This document shows positions 43,341 through 54,361 of a stretch of DNA of 64,000 bases, piece after piece. Each line of letters opens with the position of its first letter. The first letter of the stretch is position 1. The notes under the pieces were generated by a model, which ran no database searches, was not told where the DNA came from, and was given only the letters and a program-made list of their open reading frames with translations. A program made the position numbers and the translations under genes. Origin of the DNA: Merluccius polli (lineage: Eukaryota > Chordata > Actinopteri > Gadiformes > Merlucciidae); NCBI GenBank assembly GCA_030340625.1, contig JAOPHQ010006261.1:175001-239000 (forward strand). The letters run 5' to 3'.

Positions 43341-44533
43341 AGAAGCATTTAAATACCAAAGTGTAGGTTGAGTACAGTGTTTCTGTGTGCTGTGTGTGTA
43401 TGTATGCTTGGCCTTCGCTTGATCCGAGGATATGTTACATTGTCTTCAGTATTGTTTCTTAGTGTGTTGTAGAAAATATTCCATGTGTTACGTTCCCAAA
43501 TATTTGTTTTAATATTTGTTTAGTTTTTAATGTTAATGAAATGTTATTTTAATGTCAATGTTAATAAAATAACTTTTTTACAAATCTACAGTCTAAAAAC
43601 AAACACGTCTCCTGAACAGGTATTCTATTGTCAATTGTGTTACTTTTAGAATACTCTCTCTATATATAATAAATAGAAAAAAAGCCAAATATAAATAACC
43701 TGTTCTAATGTTAAGTAAAACATAACAATACACCCTTGAGTATTTAGGATATGATTTTAGACATTTTTACTTTTTTCATGATTTTTTCCTAAAAACTAAC
43801 ATACAGTGGCTTGGCCGATATGCATTTGAGCATATCCATCCATGTAAAACAAATGTATTCCTTGTTATTTTAATTTATAAACACTATGAATAGGGATGAT
43901 GTATCACTCATAATATACCAGATTTATTCTGAAGTGTCACTTCAAATACTTATTTAATACAAGTTGGTGTTGGTAACGCGATTGACAAAACACATGTACA
44001 TGTTGATTATTTTTAGGGAAATAAATAAATAAATAAGATAGCCTGAGATGGCACGACATATTTTTCTGACAGGTAAGGGTCTACTTAAACCAAATGGGGC
44101 AATTGCTCTGTCGCTACGTGTTTAACACGGTTTTAAACTCGTCGGTGACGCAAGAAGTCACGTGACGTCTTAAGCTCCATTGCTGTGTCATATGTACCTG
44201 TGGTTTAACCTGCAGCTGTGTTTTACCTTGATCTCAATTGCTGTCTTCAGAGAAATTCACATCAGACACTAGAGGGCGTATTTTGTGCGTGTTAGTCTAG
44301 TCTCGAAACGGACATGGTTTTAGAGGAGACTAAACCAGTTTGCAGGATGAAACAAGGCTCCATTATAACCGACACACACAGAATTAGTTTTATTAATTAT
44401 TATTAGTAGTATTAATAATAATGTATGATACATTTACACTTATTACGCCAGATAGGCCTTCAGTACAATAATATTGGACATAGTCGATTTGGAATGAGCA
44501 GTGATATTTCACGGCTCACGGGGCCCAGGTCTC

Positions 44534-44794
44534 GGTCGTGCGTCCGCTCAGCAATAGCATTACGCGCTTCAACTTTCAAGCGCTTCCATAAATTCTTTAA
44601 ATGTGCCGCTGCTCGGTCTTCTGCTGAGATCTACTGTTAAATGTGTTTGAGAGATCATCCCAAACAGACTTTCTTCGGAGCGTGGTGGTGGTGTCTTTCC
44701 TAGCATCTTCCACCGTGTCCACAACACCTCGAATGCAGTACAATAAATATAACTTCTGCTCCTCGTTATGGTTCTCTATCCGAGACATGTTCAT
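44534..44794 (-). pseudogene. Myb/SANT-like DNA-binding domain remnant
   Basis: The minus-strand frame begins MNMSRIENHNEEQKLYLLYC, then VVDTVEDARKD, RRKSVWDDLSNTFNSRSQ and a stop. A one-base shift near 44605 continues the sense as HLKNLWKRLKVEARNAIAER. Conserved Trp-spaced helices (the W of VWDDL and of NLWKRLK) and the order leucine-rich helix, basic linker, W-helix, W-helix fit Myb/SANT-like domains of the kind carried by PIF/Harbinger elements and the MSANTD proteins. In Harbinger transposons this protein helps the transposase enter the nucleus and bind ends. The frameshift makes this copy a pseudogene. Confidence 0.6.
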
Positions 44795-44801
44795 CCTAAC
44801 T

Positions 44802-44999
44802 ACCCTCTCCAGGGGTGCAACTACCCAGTGTCAGGGGGGTATGCAGCAACAATTTTGGCGCCCCCCATAAACATTACGTGGTGCGCGGTTGTTGACGGGG
44901 TGGGGTGCTGCGCGATTGTTGACGGGGGCGCCCCCCTGGTGCGGCGCCCCTATGCGCCGCATACAGCGCATACCCACTTTTTGCGCCACTGACCCTCTC
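44802..44999. mobile_element. hAT-type miniature element (182 bp) with 8-bp TSD
   Basis: The element occupies 44810-44991, flanked by perfect 8-bp duplications ACCCTCTC (44802-44809 and 44992-44999). The ends are CAGGGGTGCAACTA and, inverted from the right, CAGTGGCGCAAAAA. The core repeats GCGCG(G/A)TTGTTGACGGGG, which is also present, inverted, in the hAT element at 14238-14496. It is nested in the 44093-45506 element, just upstream of the Myb/SANT start. Confidence 0.9.
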
Positions 45000-45600
45000 C
45001 TTCTCCGAGAATGTATAGGTGTGGAATTACCCTAATTACTCGCATATTAATTCGTCTTCAATTAATTAATCACGTTTGCATGCACACCAAGAGAAAACAA
45101 TGACAAGTAATTGATTGATTGACGTAGGTGAGGGCAGATACAGACTCAGATTTCCACAAAAAGTAGGCTAGACTATTTCATAATATATTTCAACATTATT
45201 TGCGTTTTATTATATTAAAGTTCACTTTACATTCCCATTAAGTTTTTGTTGGTAATTATAGCACAAAATGCATCCAACATTAAGTTAAGACTGCGTCTGC
45301 TGGAGTATAACGGGAAATCAGAGTACTTCCGGTTTAACCCGAGTTTAACTAGGAATCAGCTGAACCTGTGTCGGTCAGTACACAGCAATCAGGTTTAACT
45401 TCGTGCACAGCTGCGTGTTAAACTCCAAAACCTCCGGTTTCCGGAGTACGGTTTTAAACCGCAGCACAGCTAACGCAATGCTAACTGACAGAGCAATTGC
45501 CCCATTAAGTCCTTAAACACAATAAAAATAATACTTTGAAAATCTGATTTTCAGAATGGTAAATGGCACGTTTTCGTAGAATGACCCATGTACATGGGGT

Positions 45601-46042
45601 TTAGACCGCCTCTAGATTGAAGCGGGACACTAAGGCAGCAATTATATCCTCCTTTGCTGGTCTGTCATACTGGGCACATAGGTCCTCGGGGACAGGGATC
45701 TTCATTGGCATATGGTGCAGGGTCCTGTAACACGTCCTGAAACAGGAGGTCCATCAGCTCGTCTGTATAACCTGTATACTAAAGTAAAGTTATGAAAATG
45801 TCACTACCTCAGTTTTCCAACTGTTGTTGTGTTTCAATTGTTGTACTTAGTAGTTCTGTACTTAGAATAAGAAATAGGTGTGTGTTAAAGATACGAAAAG
45901 TTGCGTCCGTCTTCACTGGCTTTGCTGTGGCTTGTCCCTTCTTGAACTTGGGAAACTGCACTTTGAAGACCGGGTCACCAGCAGATGTTGTGGTTGGGGA
46001 CGGTCAGCATTTTCATTGAAATGCATGGCAGGCAGGTAAAGC
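45601..46042 (-). pseudogene. C-terminal remnant of a transposase-like protein (two exons)
   Basis: Minus-strand exon 1 (46042-45895) follows a T8AG acceptor and encodes LYLPAMHFNENADR, then after a one-base shift TTSAGDPVFKVQFPKFKKGQ followed by ATAKPVKTDATF. An intron (GTATCT...TATACAG, 45894-45772) leads to exon 2 (45771-45601), which encodes YTDELMDLLFQDVLQDPAPY and, after another shift, EDLCAQYDRPAKEDIIAALV plus SRFNLEAV and a stop. I recognise this order (HYNENADR, FPK.KKG, LLFEEV..DPAPY, SRFN at the end) from uncharacterised fish transposon proteins, probably the C-terminus of a TTAA-type (Kolobok-like) transposase. The superfamily is not verified. At least two frameshifts make it dead. 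It lies within the 37.6-47.2 kb TTAA element and is probably its own gene. Confidence 0.5.
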
Positions 46043-47210
46043 CTAAAAAAAACAGTAGCCTACTATTAATAACAGCAATTGCATAGAGCACATTAGTGTT
46101 ATGATGTAAAATTGAGTACAAGAATGAAGTTACCAGTTAGAGTGCAATTATAAACCTAAAACTTTTACATCTCATCAACCAATAAGCGTCTTTCATTTCT
46201 ACAAGCCATTCTACATTGAAACCGGTAGCCTTTTGTTTAGCACCCGCTCCCCCCTTGTTAGAAGGCTGTACAGTTACATGCAAACCAACCCTCCCCCCCA
46301 CTCCGGTCGCGTTACTACAACAGTTACTACACTGAAATCTGATAGAAGGCTTTTGTGTGTTTCTGGCCATAGTGGCGCAGCCCTCCCCCCCGCAGGCCAA
46401 CACTTGGTGGCTACACTTTACCGAGCCGGACACGTTCGACAGACTTATAAAACAGACACTGGTCCAAACAAATAACTTTAAAAGATGTGTCCAGCTTTTG
46501 TCTTACTTATTCCTCACCCAACAAGCCCGTAGCTAGCCCCGCTAGCTCGTTAGGTAACCAGCAGTGCAATATACTAGCTAGACTAACTTGCAAATAATAT
46601 CAAAACATGGTGATACTTACAGATTCCAAGTTTGCAGACCGGTCACGTACAGTGGGAACTGCTCCATTTTTAAGCATCAATTTAGATGTGAATCCTGCTG
46701 TGAACTGGCCCTGACGTAAAGTGATTTCCTTGTATGTACAATCCTACTTGGCAATACACTTGATTCTGATTCTGATTCTGATGGTCACACACATACAACT
46801 ATGAGCTAACTGTAGCCGGGACTCTGTCCTTGCAAGTCCGTGTGTCGGGAGAGTATGTAGGGACCTGTGTTCCTGCCTGCATCCTACAACATAACTACTG
46901 ATGTGTTGGGATCTGTTAAGACATGTTGTTGTTGTAGCTCCAAACAAATGGCTCGTGGCGCTGCCGGGAGCATTTTGAGACAAAGTAAATGGGAGTGGTT
47001 ATTCACCTGAGAGGGTTAGATTATGCAAATGATGACCCTTTATGACATAATAATGTGCTCGTTTTTGAAATCGAGGGTTTTTTGAACAATGAAACTACAG
47101 AAAAAGGAGGCAACTTCCAGATTTCACATTTTCTCGGCTACTAAAGTCAATGGTAACATGTGGAACACAAGGAAGGGCCAGGAATAAGCTGTTTTGCATA
47201 ATACCCCCCC
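46043..47210. other. 3' part of the TTAA element without assignable exons
   Basis: No exon could be assigned. It includes a SINE/LINE tail at 46690-46785. Its last 100 bases (GGCTACTAAAGTCAATGG, TTCCTGGCCC on the minus strand) belong to the subterminal region of the TTAA element. Confidence 0.5.
46690..46785 (+). mobile_element. LINE/SINE tail with (ATTCTG)n
   Basis: GATTTCCTTGTATGTACAAT, CTACTTGGCAATACACTTG and four ATTCTG repeats form the 3' terminus typical of L2-mobilised SINEs and LINEs in fish. The body upstream is not recognisable. Confidence 0.6.
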
Positions 47211-47493
47211 TTAAAAGGAAGACAGCGATTTTGATTACAAATTATAAATGTGTCCTCTTTAGAGCTGTTTGTCAATTCTGGGCTACTGTAGAAACATGGC
47301 GGTGCAACAAGGCGGGCTCCATGGAAGAGAACCCGCTCCCTATGTAGATAAGGCCTTATTCTAAGGTAAAGAAAACCCAACAATTCATATTTTCATGGGA
47401 TTATACACTAATTAAAACATACAAATTAATATTATATTCAATTTCAAGTCCGTTCAGCTAGATGCCACTCAATTCTACACACTGCACCTTTAA

Positions 47494-47634
47494 AGAGTGC
47501 AGGATTCTGCAATGAAATGTCAAGGCACAGACTCCTCAGTCTCTTGTCAAGCGCTATGTGTCACCGTGTGTCCATAACGCAGAAGGAACAAGGAGGGAGA
47601 GCGAGATTGTATAAGAATGAGAGAGATTGTGTGT

Positions 47635-47702
<68 letters not shown>

Positions 47703-49204
47703 ATGCAAGCGAGTGTGCGCGCACAAGAGATTGTGAGAGAGAGAGAGAAACACACACACACAGCAAGAGGGAATTCTGAAAGGAAGGAGTGAATTAAATA
47801 GAATATGTGAGAGGCCATGTCAAGCCGGTCACACATTATGTTTTTTTGAAAGAGTCTAGGCACCTTTTTGGCCTGCTAAAGATTAACCACGAATAAGGTA
47901 CGGCAGGGTCTTGCAGAGGATACAAAGTTATGCATTCACGAACAAAATGTTTTTGTTAAGTTGAGGAAATCTTTTATTTGGGAGGTCAACGCAATGTCAG
48001 ACCGTGTCCTTGCGTTTGAATAACCGAGTGCTTTTTACATATCCAAAAGGTCTAAAATAAATGTGCTTTTGTTTTGTTGGATGGCCAGGCAGGCTCTCAT
48101 CCCTCAGCGGGCTCATCTTCCGGGATTCAAACACGCTTGCTGTAATGCGAGTCGACCTGCGGGGGTGAGGGACAGTGCATATGTTTAACTGAAATCAATA
48201 AATGTTCTTGGTGGCTGCCGCTTCCCCTTGGCAAGTCAGAGGTCCCTGCGCATCGCTTTATCCACGCGTTGCTCTGTCTAATCAGGGAATAACCCGTGTC
48301 GGAGCGTTCTCCAAGTAAAGTTCACCAATATTGAACCCAAAATATGAATACATTCCTACCGTGTAGGTACCTGATTTATGTGCCCATTTTTTTTGTGCAT
48401 GCTACGGAAACAACAACAAAAAATAGCTGTATACTATCATTGCAGAGCTAGGATCATCCCACTATTACATTACTACATCATGCCAACAGACGAGGTCAGA
48501 GAATCCCATCACATGACACCAGGTCATAATAAGTGACAGAATGTTGAGGACAATACAGCTGTTGTTTTGCACGGTTGACAACTTGCATAAGACTGTATTG
48601 CGAGGCCCTTAAAAAATGTGACGCAAGTTAATGCTAGACTTTTGGTTTATCAATGTTGGATGTCTCCTAATTTATGCTGTAGGAGAAATGTAGTCCTAAA
48701 GGCATGCGATCTTGCAGGCATATGATCATACCAGCATGCAATTTCAAACTCATGCTTATGCAATAGATTCAAGAACACAAAGGATGATGTGCTGTCCCCC
48801 TAAACAATGAACCTGAGGAAAGCTAGAATAAAGTTATTTTCTTGGCTACATCCAATATAAGGTCATGATTTGCATATCAGCAAACAGTCTGATGAAAGCT
48901 GTGCAACAACTTGCCACGACTGATTACCCTCTTGTTCTCCCTCTTGGTTTGCTGCCAAGAACTTTTACCGTTCCAGCACAAAGCTTCATCATTTAAAATT
49001 GATTATGCTCATCCTTTTATCATTTGTCATAGAAGAGGCAGGAACCTTGATAAAATAAAAGACACAACACTATTCATGTTGTTAACATAAGTTACATTGA
49101 CATTTGCTACAGTTTCCTATTAACATAATTAAAAGATCAGCGTATTTCTTTGCACAGCATTATGGGAAGAACTTATCAACCAACCAACATCTAACAAATA
49201 ACAA
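47494..49204. other. Gene-free stretch
   Basis: No gene is seen. It holds the (GT)n tract at 47629-47700 and ordinary AT-rich sequence. Confidence 0.5.
47629..47700. repeat. (GT)n microsatellite
   Basis: A GT run is interrupted once by AT near 47639. It is the source of long His-Thr frames on the minus strand. Confidence 0.95.
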
Positions 49205-49641
49205 ACCAGCTAATCTCAGATCCAGAAGTTGGGGGCGGAGGTACACAATGTTTCCTGTTTTTTACTGAGATATTCTTTCGAAGAAAAAACTAGTTCGGGA
49301 GTGGCAAGACAAAAGATGATTTTAACAAACGTATTTGTACAGTGGCCAGTCTACTACATGTGTTTGATTTTAAACCTTTACATACACTTTGCCTAAGGGT
49401 GTTGATATCCGGAGAGGACGTTTAAGCTTGTCTTCCCACCTTCTACGGGGAAAGATTAGTTTACCAGTACCGGCCGAGTTTGTATTCACTGTTGGCCAAG
49501 TAGGGATGCAACGATGGGAAGATCCTGTCGTTTTACAGATTCCCACCCCCAGCAACATGATTGGTTGAAACAAATTTGAAGCAAAAGAAAGTGAAACACC
49601 CCATTCACACAGATTTGAGTCTGCTATCAGACTTTAGATTA
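49205..49641 (+). repeat. Uncharacterised ~0.4-kb dispersed repeat, plus-strand copy
   Basis: It is the partner of 22333-22735. The order of shared words (TTTCCTGTTTT, GAGATATTCT-like, GAGTGGCAAGA, AACCTTTA, ACACTTTGCCTAAG, AGCTTGTCT, GTGAAACACCC, CAGATTTGAG, ACTTTAGAT) is the same. No coding domain or ends were recognised. Confidence 0.6.
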
Positions 49642-50249
49642 TTGTAAAGTCCAATTTGTGCAACTTTTGGTTGTTGGTTAATAAAATGATTGAAGCAATT
49701 GTTTTTACTGTATTTATATACTGTTTCAACAGCATACATTTACAGCAGTATAGCCACCCAAAAGACAAGCAGAGAGCTGTTTTGAATGAATAAAATAACC
49801 TGGTCAAGTCCAGGTTATTTGTACCTTGTGATGTTTGGATTGTTTTGATATGAGGTAACAAAGAGACTTGCTGTGCTGTTTATGATTAAGCCATTTTTAC
49901 ATGCACATTTTAAATCACGTTAAGCTGGATACAGCTTTTTGATACTGCTGTCATGTCAACTAATAGCCCTCACTACGATGTTCCTCTGCTGGCTCTAGAA
50001 ATGCTGAGATATCCGCTCAAGATGCAGGCTATCAGTATGCAGTTCATGACGGACAGAAGCCTCGATAAGCATACTTCTGAGGCCCTGTTATAAAGCCTCA
50101 AGTCACACTAATTAGACAGCCCAGGGAGAAAGATAAACAGGTTCGACCGTCAATTATTCCAGGAGCTCAAAAGATTGTGGGACAAGATCTACCAAGATCT
50201 GACAACCAATCAGAACCACCAGAGGCAATCAGCCTCGACAAAGATTGAT

Positions 50250-50288
<39 letters not shown>

Positions 50289-50517
50289 CCATTGGCCGGT
50301 GATCAAATCCCTAAAAAAAAAAAAAAACGAACAAAAAATCTGCTTTTTTCTGGCGTGTCATTTTCGCACCCCATCCATCCGTCTTCCTCCATTTTCTGCT
50401 CTTTCTTACTCTATAGATTGCTCTATATGTTGCTCTTGTTCTCCTTCAACTCTCTCCCTCTCTCTCCTTACAAGCCTCTTTTTCAACATTTCTCTTTGAA
50501 GCACGATGGCCTTGCCC

Positions 50518-50564
<47 letters not shown>
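50518..50564. repeat. (GAT)n microsatellite
   Basis: About 15 GAT trinucleotides. They translate as poly-Asp or poly-Ser in the flanking artefactual frames. Confidence 0.95.
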
Positions 50565-52004
50565 GAGTGACAGGGAAAGTAACAGGCAGGCCTGTTGTCA
50601 ACTGCAGGCGCCATTAGCATAGCAGAGCCGAGGCGGCCAACACCAACGTACCATCTGTGCCAGGGCGCCATTAGTGAACAAAACACACGCATGCTCATAT
50701 AAACTTGCATCATGTAGGCAGAGGAAAGACTCAACACACGCTCCGCTTGGTGCGGGATGTAAAAAGCTCTTCATTAACTATGTTAAATAAGTAGGAAAGG
50801 TGCTCATGCGTGTTGCTAGGAGACTACTTGCATATGAAAAAAATAGCCCTTTTACAAAATGTATCGTCATTATGACATAGTGGCTTTGTTTTTAAATCAA
50901 CACTTTGTCCATAACTTGAAGCTTGACTTATTTTTACTGATATCAGAATCAGTATTAAATGGTGTATTTCATGCCTGCTTTCATGGTCTGCTTGAGGTAG
51001 GGTGGAAACCTTTATCCATATAGGTTAGCTTTCATTCACATTCACTCGGGTGAGAATAAACTAAATCAATATTCCTTTCATATACCATATCTGCTTTAAC
51101 ATCTTCAAATACACACTGGGGCTAGGAGGTCCACATAATGGACTTCCTTAGTCCATGTGTGTGTGTGTCCACACACATGCACACACACATTATTTGAGGA
51201 AGGAACACCTGAAAGATAGGATTTGACTGTCCATGGTCTTTTAATATAAGCTTTTGGTTTGTTGTTTTTTTATTTTTTTATTTTTGGCTTATTGATTATT
51301 GGATGGGATTTTAAAAGATGGAGAGAGACACGGATATTCATTTTATACTTGGACGTTTTTTGCGATGATGCTCTGAAATATAGACTGACAGACTTTACTC
51401 TCATATGAAGCCTTCAATTGCCTAACAATTCATACAATGTATTTGTCAAATACACAGGCATGTGTTGATAGACATAGTAAAATGTCAAATCCTTCATAGG
51501 TCCTAATAATTGCTTTACGGCTAATAATGATTTTTCATTGAATCAAAAGCCATGCTTCACTGGTTTGTTTCTCACTGAAACACGTGCACGCAATCGTGCA
51601 CCCAACGCAGCCAGCAGGTCACCCCAGCATATGTGCCCATCATTGATGTGATTAGGGTCAGAGGTGAAGGGAGTGCTATATTATGCATACAGACTGCCAG
51701 CACATGCAAGAACAGCTAAGACAGTACCGTGACGCTCCCTCACCCCTCTCTCAGGTCATTCCTGTCCATCATCATGTATTCTGAAAGACCCCGCTGAAGA
51801 CACGCACACACACACACACACACAACACACGGCTGTCAGGTTGCTTAACTATGTGCTCTGCGTGACCAACATACATCCACGATCATATTGCATCCTATAT
51901 GCTTAGAATTGTTTTTCAATTATTGTTTGTTGGCTCAATGTAGGCCTTTATGTCATCCTCTGTGTCAATGTATTATAAACATTATACAACATATTGTGTG
52001 TGTA

Positions 52005-52014
<10 letters not shown>

Positions 52015-52065
<51 letters not shown>
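52015..52065. repeat. (GA)n microsatellite
   Basis: A long GA run is directly preceded by a GT patch. Confidence 0.95.
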
Positions 52066-52067
<2 letters not shown>

Positions 52068-53133
52068 GGGATATGGCAAGGGGCAGGCAAACTAACCCAG
52101 GTCAGAAGTAAGCAGGACCACTGAATGACAAACAGACAGACAGGCAAAAGGAAGTGCGCATGTGAGACATGATAGACCTGTTGTGAGAGAGATATGAAAT
52201 ATCTACTCACACACCCCCCACCAGAAGACCTCAAGTGTTGATAACATCCATAATTCTTTCCAGGTATTGCAGGAAGCGGCTAATGGGAACCTGGAGATAA
52301 GACACACCTTGCAGCAGAACTCCTTTTTTACTTTTTCAAATTGTTTCCTTCGTATTGCCTCCTCCAACAGGTGCGCAAAAAATTATATTTTAGTTTCACC
52401 TCAATGCTCTCGCAGTTTCTTTCTCTCATCTGTCCCTCTATCCTTGTCTGTATTTTAAGCCTTTTCTCAAGTTATTTTCTCCTCAGTCATGTTTTCTATA
52501 GCCATTCTAGCCTTTTCACAAACTCCATGGGGTTATGGATGGAGAACTATTATGGATATTTTGCGCAACATGGTTCCCCAATGCAAGATCTAAAACAACA
52601 AATGTTTTTGTCAACATGTCAATCGTATCTAAATTGTCATGTTTATCATGTGAGCTAAGAAAGCTGAAGTCAACAAGGTATAAAAATATAGGGCTATACT
52701 GCCTATGTGCTCCATTTATCCTCCATGAATTGTGCCCTGCAATTTCATTTAATATGTGTAGAAATGTATAAAACATTTTTATTTTTAGAATTTAGCCCCT
52801 CCCCTTTCTACTTTTCCCTCCGTCTCTTTAACTTTCCTTTATTCTGTCCGCTCGCCTGCCCCCCAAAGTCTGGGGCCAACTCTCCAGTGAGTTCATACCT
52901 TCTCTTGCCTTATCTCACTTATTGCTTCCCTCTCGCTCCACAGCTATTTTCATTTCCATCCCTCTCTCTCACTCTCTCTTTTTACTGACCTGAAACCTGA
53001 AAGTGGCCGTTGTAGTTGGCATTGGTCCCCGAAGAATGAATTTAAAACAAGAAAAAAGAATGGATTTAGTCTGGATTTAGAAAGCCCAATAGTGCATTAT
53101 TGTATGGTTGTACATGCACACACACACACATAC

Positions 53134-53169
<36 letters not shown>

Positions 53170-53673
53170 TAAGTTGGACAGGCAAGATGCTTCTCGTGGG
53201 AAATGCTATGGTATTTAGAGGCTGTGGGGGGTGGACATTTAACATTCAATTAATTTAAAGTAAAGTATTTGGAGTAACACATTAATATTCAAGTGTTCTA
53301 CATCACACAGAGAGGCACAAACGTACAGGGGTATATATATTTTTTAAATACATATTTGTGCATGATTGTAAATATATATTAATAATATATATTACTTGCA
53401 TCTTTTGTCGATAGGGGACTTTTATAGGAGTAGATTGAGCGAAAATATTTTGTAAGACAGGTTGCATAAATTACCAAGATTAATTAGGAAATAGCAAAGA
53501 TTGCAAACTACAAGCACATGACCACTTTGAGTGGTTGTTTTATGGGCAGAAAATATGTTATATTAATTTTCAGTGATTCAATATTCACACACACGGTAGA
53601 AGTGTGACTCATAGTTATGTAATGAGTGTAATGAGGGCAGTGGATTAGTGGAACCCCAATTATTATATTATTA

Positions 53674-53810
53674 TACCCATTATATCACATGGGATATATG
53701 CAGTTAGTATACCATTATATCACATGGGATATATGCAGTTAGTATACCATTATATCACATGGGATATATGCAGTTATTATACCATTATATCACATGGGAT
53801 ATATATATAT
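53674..53810. repeat. 35-bp minisatellite, four copies
   Basis: The unit ACCATTATATCACATGGGAT plus ATATGCAGTTAGTAT is repeated. The last unit runs into an (AT)n tail. Confidence 0.9.
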
Positions 53811-54118
53811 ATAAGTTGTGGTCCAATCACCAAAAAGTTTGTGATCTAAATATGGCTCATTATTGTTTAAGTTCACAGTCACTGAAATGTTAGTAAATAA
53901 TGCTATACAAATATGAACTTAAGATTAAATATAGTTCTGATAAATATAGCTTCAATTTCCCTTCTGGGGAATGTCTTGTTTTATATTTTAAAAAGGCATG
54001 CCGATGATGGAACACATGACAGCCCAGCCACAACTAAAACTAATGAGATGGACTTGGGTTACTGACTACCTTAGTTAGTAATCTTGTACTTGCATAATTT
54101 TTGTACATGTATAGGTAG

Positions 54119-54158
<40 letters not shown>
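54119..54158. repeat. (GT)n microsatellite
   Basis: This is a plain GT run. Confidence 0.95.
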
Positions 54159-54159
<1 letters not shown>

Positions 54160-54361
54160 CTACTTCTGTATGTTGTTATTTCATCGATTCTATGGCATGT
54201 ATGTCAAGTGAAGACCAATCTCAAGGTGATTTTGTTTTGTAATGATATTTGCCTGTTAATGTGTGTTAATGGAAATATAATGTATAAATATAATGTTAAA
54301 CAAACAGCCATTTGTTAATATTAACTTGTACATCCATGGTCAATTCTAAATGCTAAAAGTA

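Larger units (their letters stand above)
39896..43987 (+). mobile_element. DNA transposon block with a DDE/D-type transposase; termini tentative
   Basis: TGTCAAAATGCGTTACCA at 39896-39913 resembles the inverse of TGGTAACGCGATTGACA at 43971-43987 (one base shorter, about 16 of 18 positions alike). A further similar word occurs at 39710 (GTCAAATGCGTTAC). These bracket the transposase pseudogene at 40392-43104. No target duplication was found, so the true ends may differ. A LINE tail (43235-43340) lies within its 3' part. Confidence 0.4.
44093..45506. mobile_element. 1.4-kb inverted-repeat element with Myb/SANT remnant (PIF/Harbinger-like by inference)
   Basis: AATGGGGCAATTGCTCTGTC at 44093-44112 is perfectly inverted at 45487-45506 (20 of 20). 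TTTAAC and GTTTTAAA words recur inside both arms (44120-44140 and 45410-45460). The interior has a minus-strand Myb/SANT-like frame, as found in the second gene of PIF/Harbinger transposons, but no transposase. A TTAA occurs at the right edge (45504-45508) and near the left edge (44085-44088), so the target duplication could not be resolved. An hAT element is nested at 44810-44991. Confidence 0.7.
37621..47214. mobile_element. 9.6-kb TTAA element inserted in the miniature element
   Basis: TTAAAAAGGGGGTATTATGC (37621) and the inverse GCATAATACCCCCCCTTAA (ending 47214) give a ~14-bp terminal inverted repeat with TTAA duplications. Inside near the left end are the + strand P2X7-type domain remnant (38328-38676) and, toward the right end, a - strand transposase-like remnant (45601-46042). 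A Kolobok-like element is a plausible identity from the TTAA target and that C-terminus, by inference. Most of the length is later insertions: LINE pieces, the 39.9-44.0 kb transposase block and the 44.1-45.5 kb element. Confidence 0.65.
37373..47493. mobile_element. TTAA-type miniature element, split into two halves by 9.6 kb
   Basis: The left end TTAAAGGTGCAGTGTGTAGG (37373) and right end CTACACACTGCACCTTTAA (ending 47493) form a ~17-bp terminal inverted repeat with TTAA at both edges. The left half (about 37377-37620) contains TCTAGCGGTGAGGTT. The right half (about 47215-47489) contains CTGGGCTACTGTAGAAACAT, GGCGGTGCAACA and CCGCTCCCTATGTAGAT. Together these are the two halves of a ~0.52-kb repeat very common in fish. 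TTAA targets are typical of piggyBac and Kolobok elements. The superfamily is not resolved. Confidence 0.75.
49642..54361. other. Gene-free stretch with microsatellites
   Basis: No gene is seen. It includes (CA)n at 50252-50288, an A run near 50312-50326, (GAT)n at 50518-50564, (GA)n at 52015-52065, (GT)n at 53136-53166 and 54119-54158, and a 35-bp minisatellite at 53674-53810. A hairpin of GTGTGTGTCC/ACACACAC lies near 51158-51190. Confidence 0.5.
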
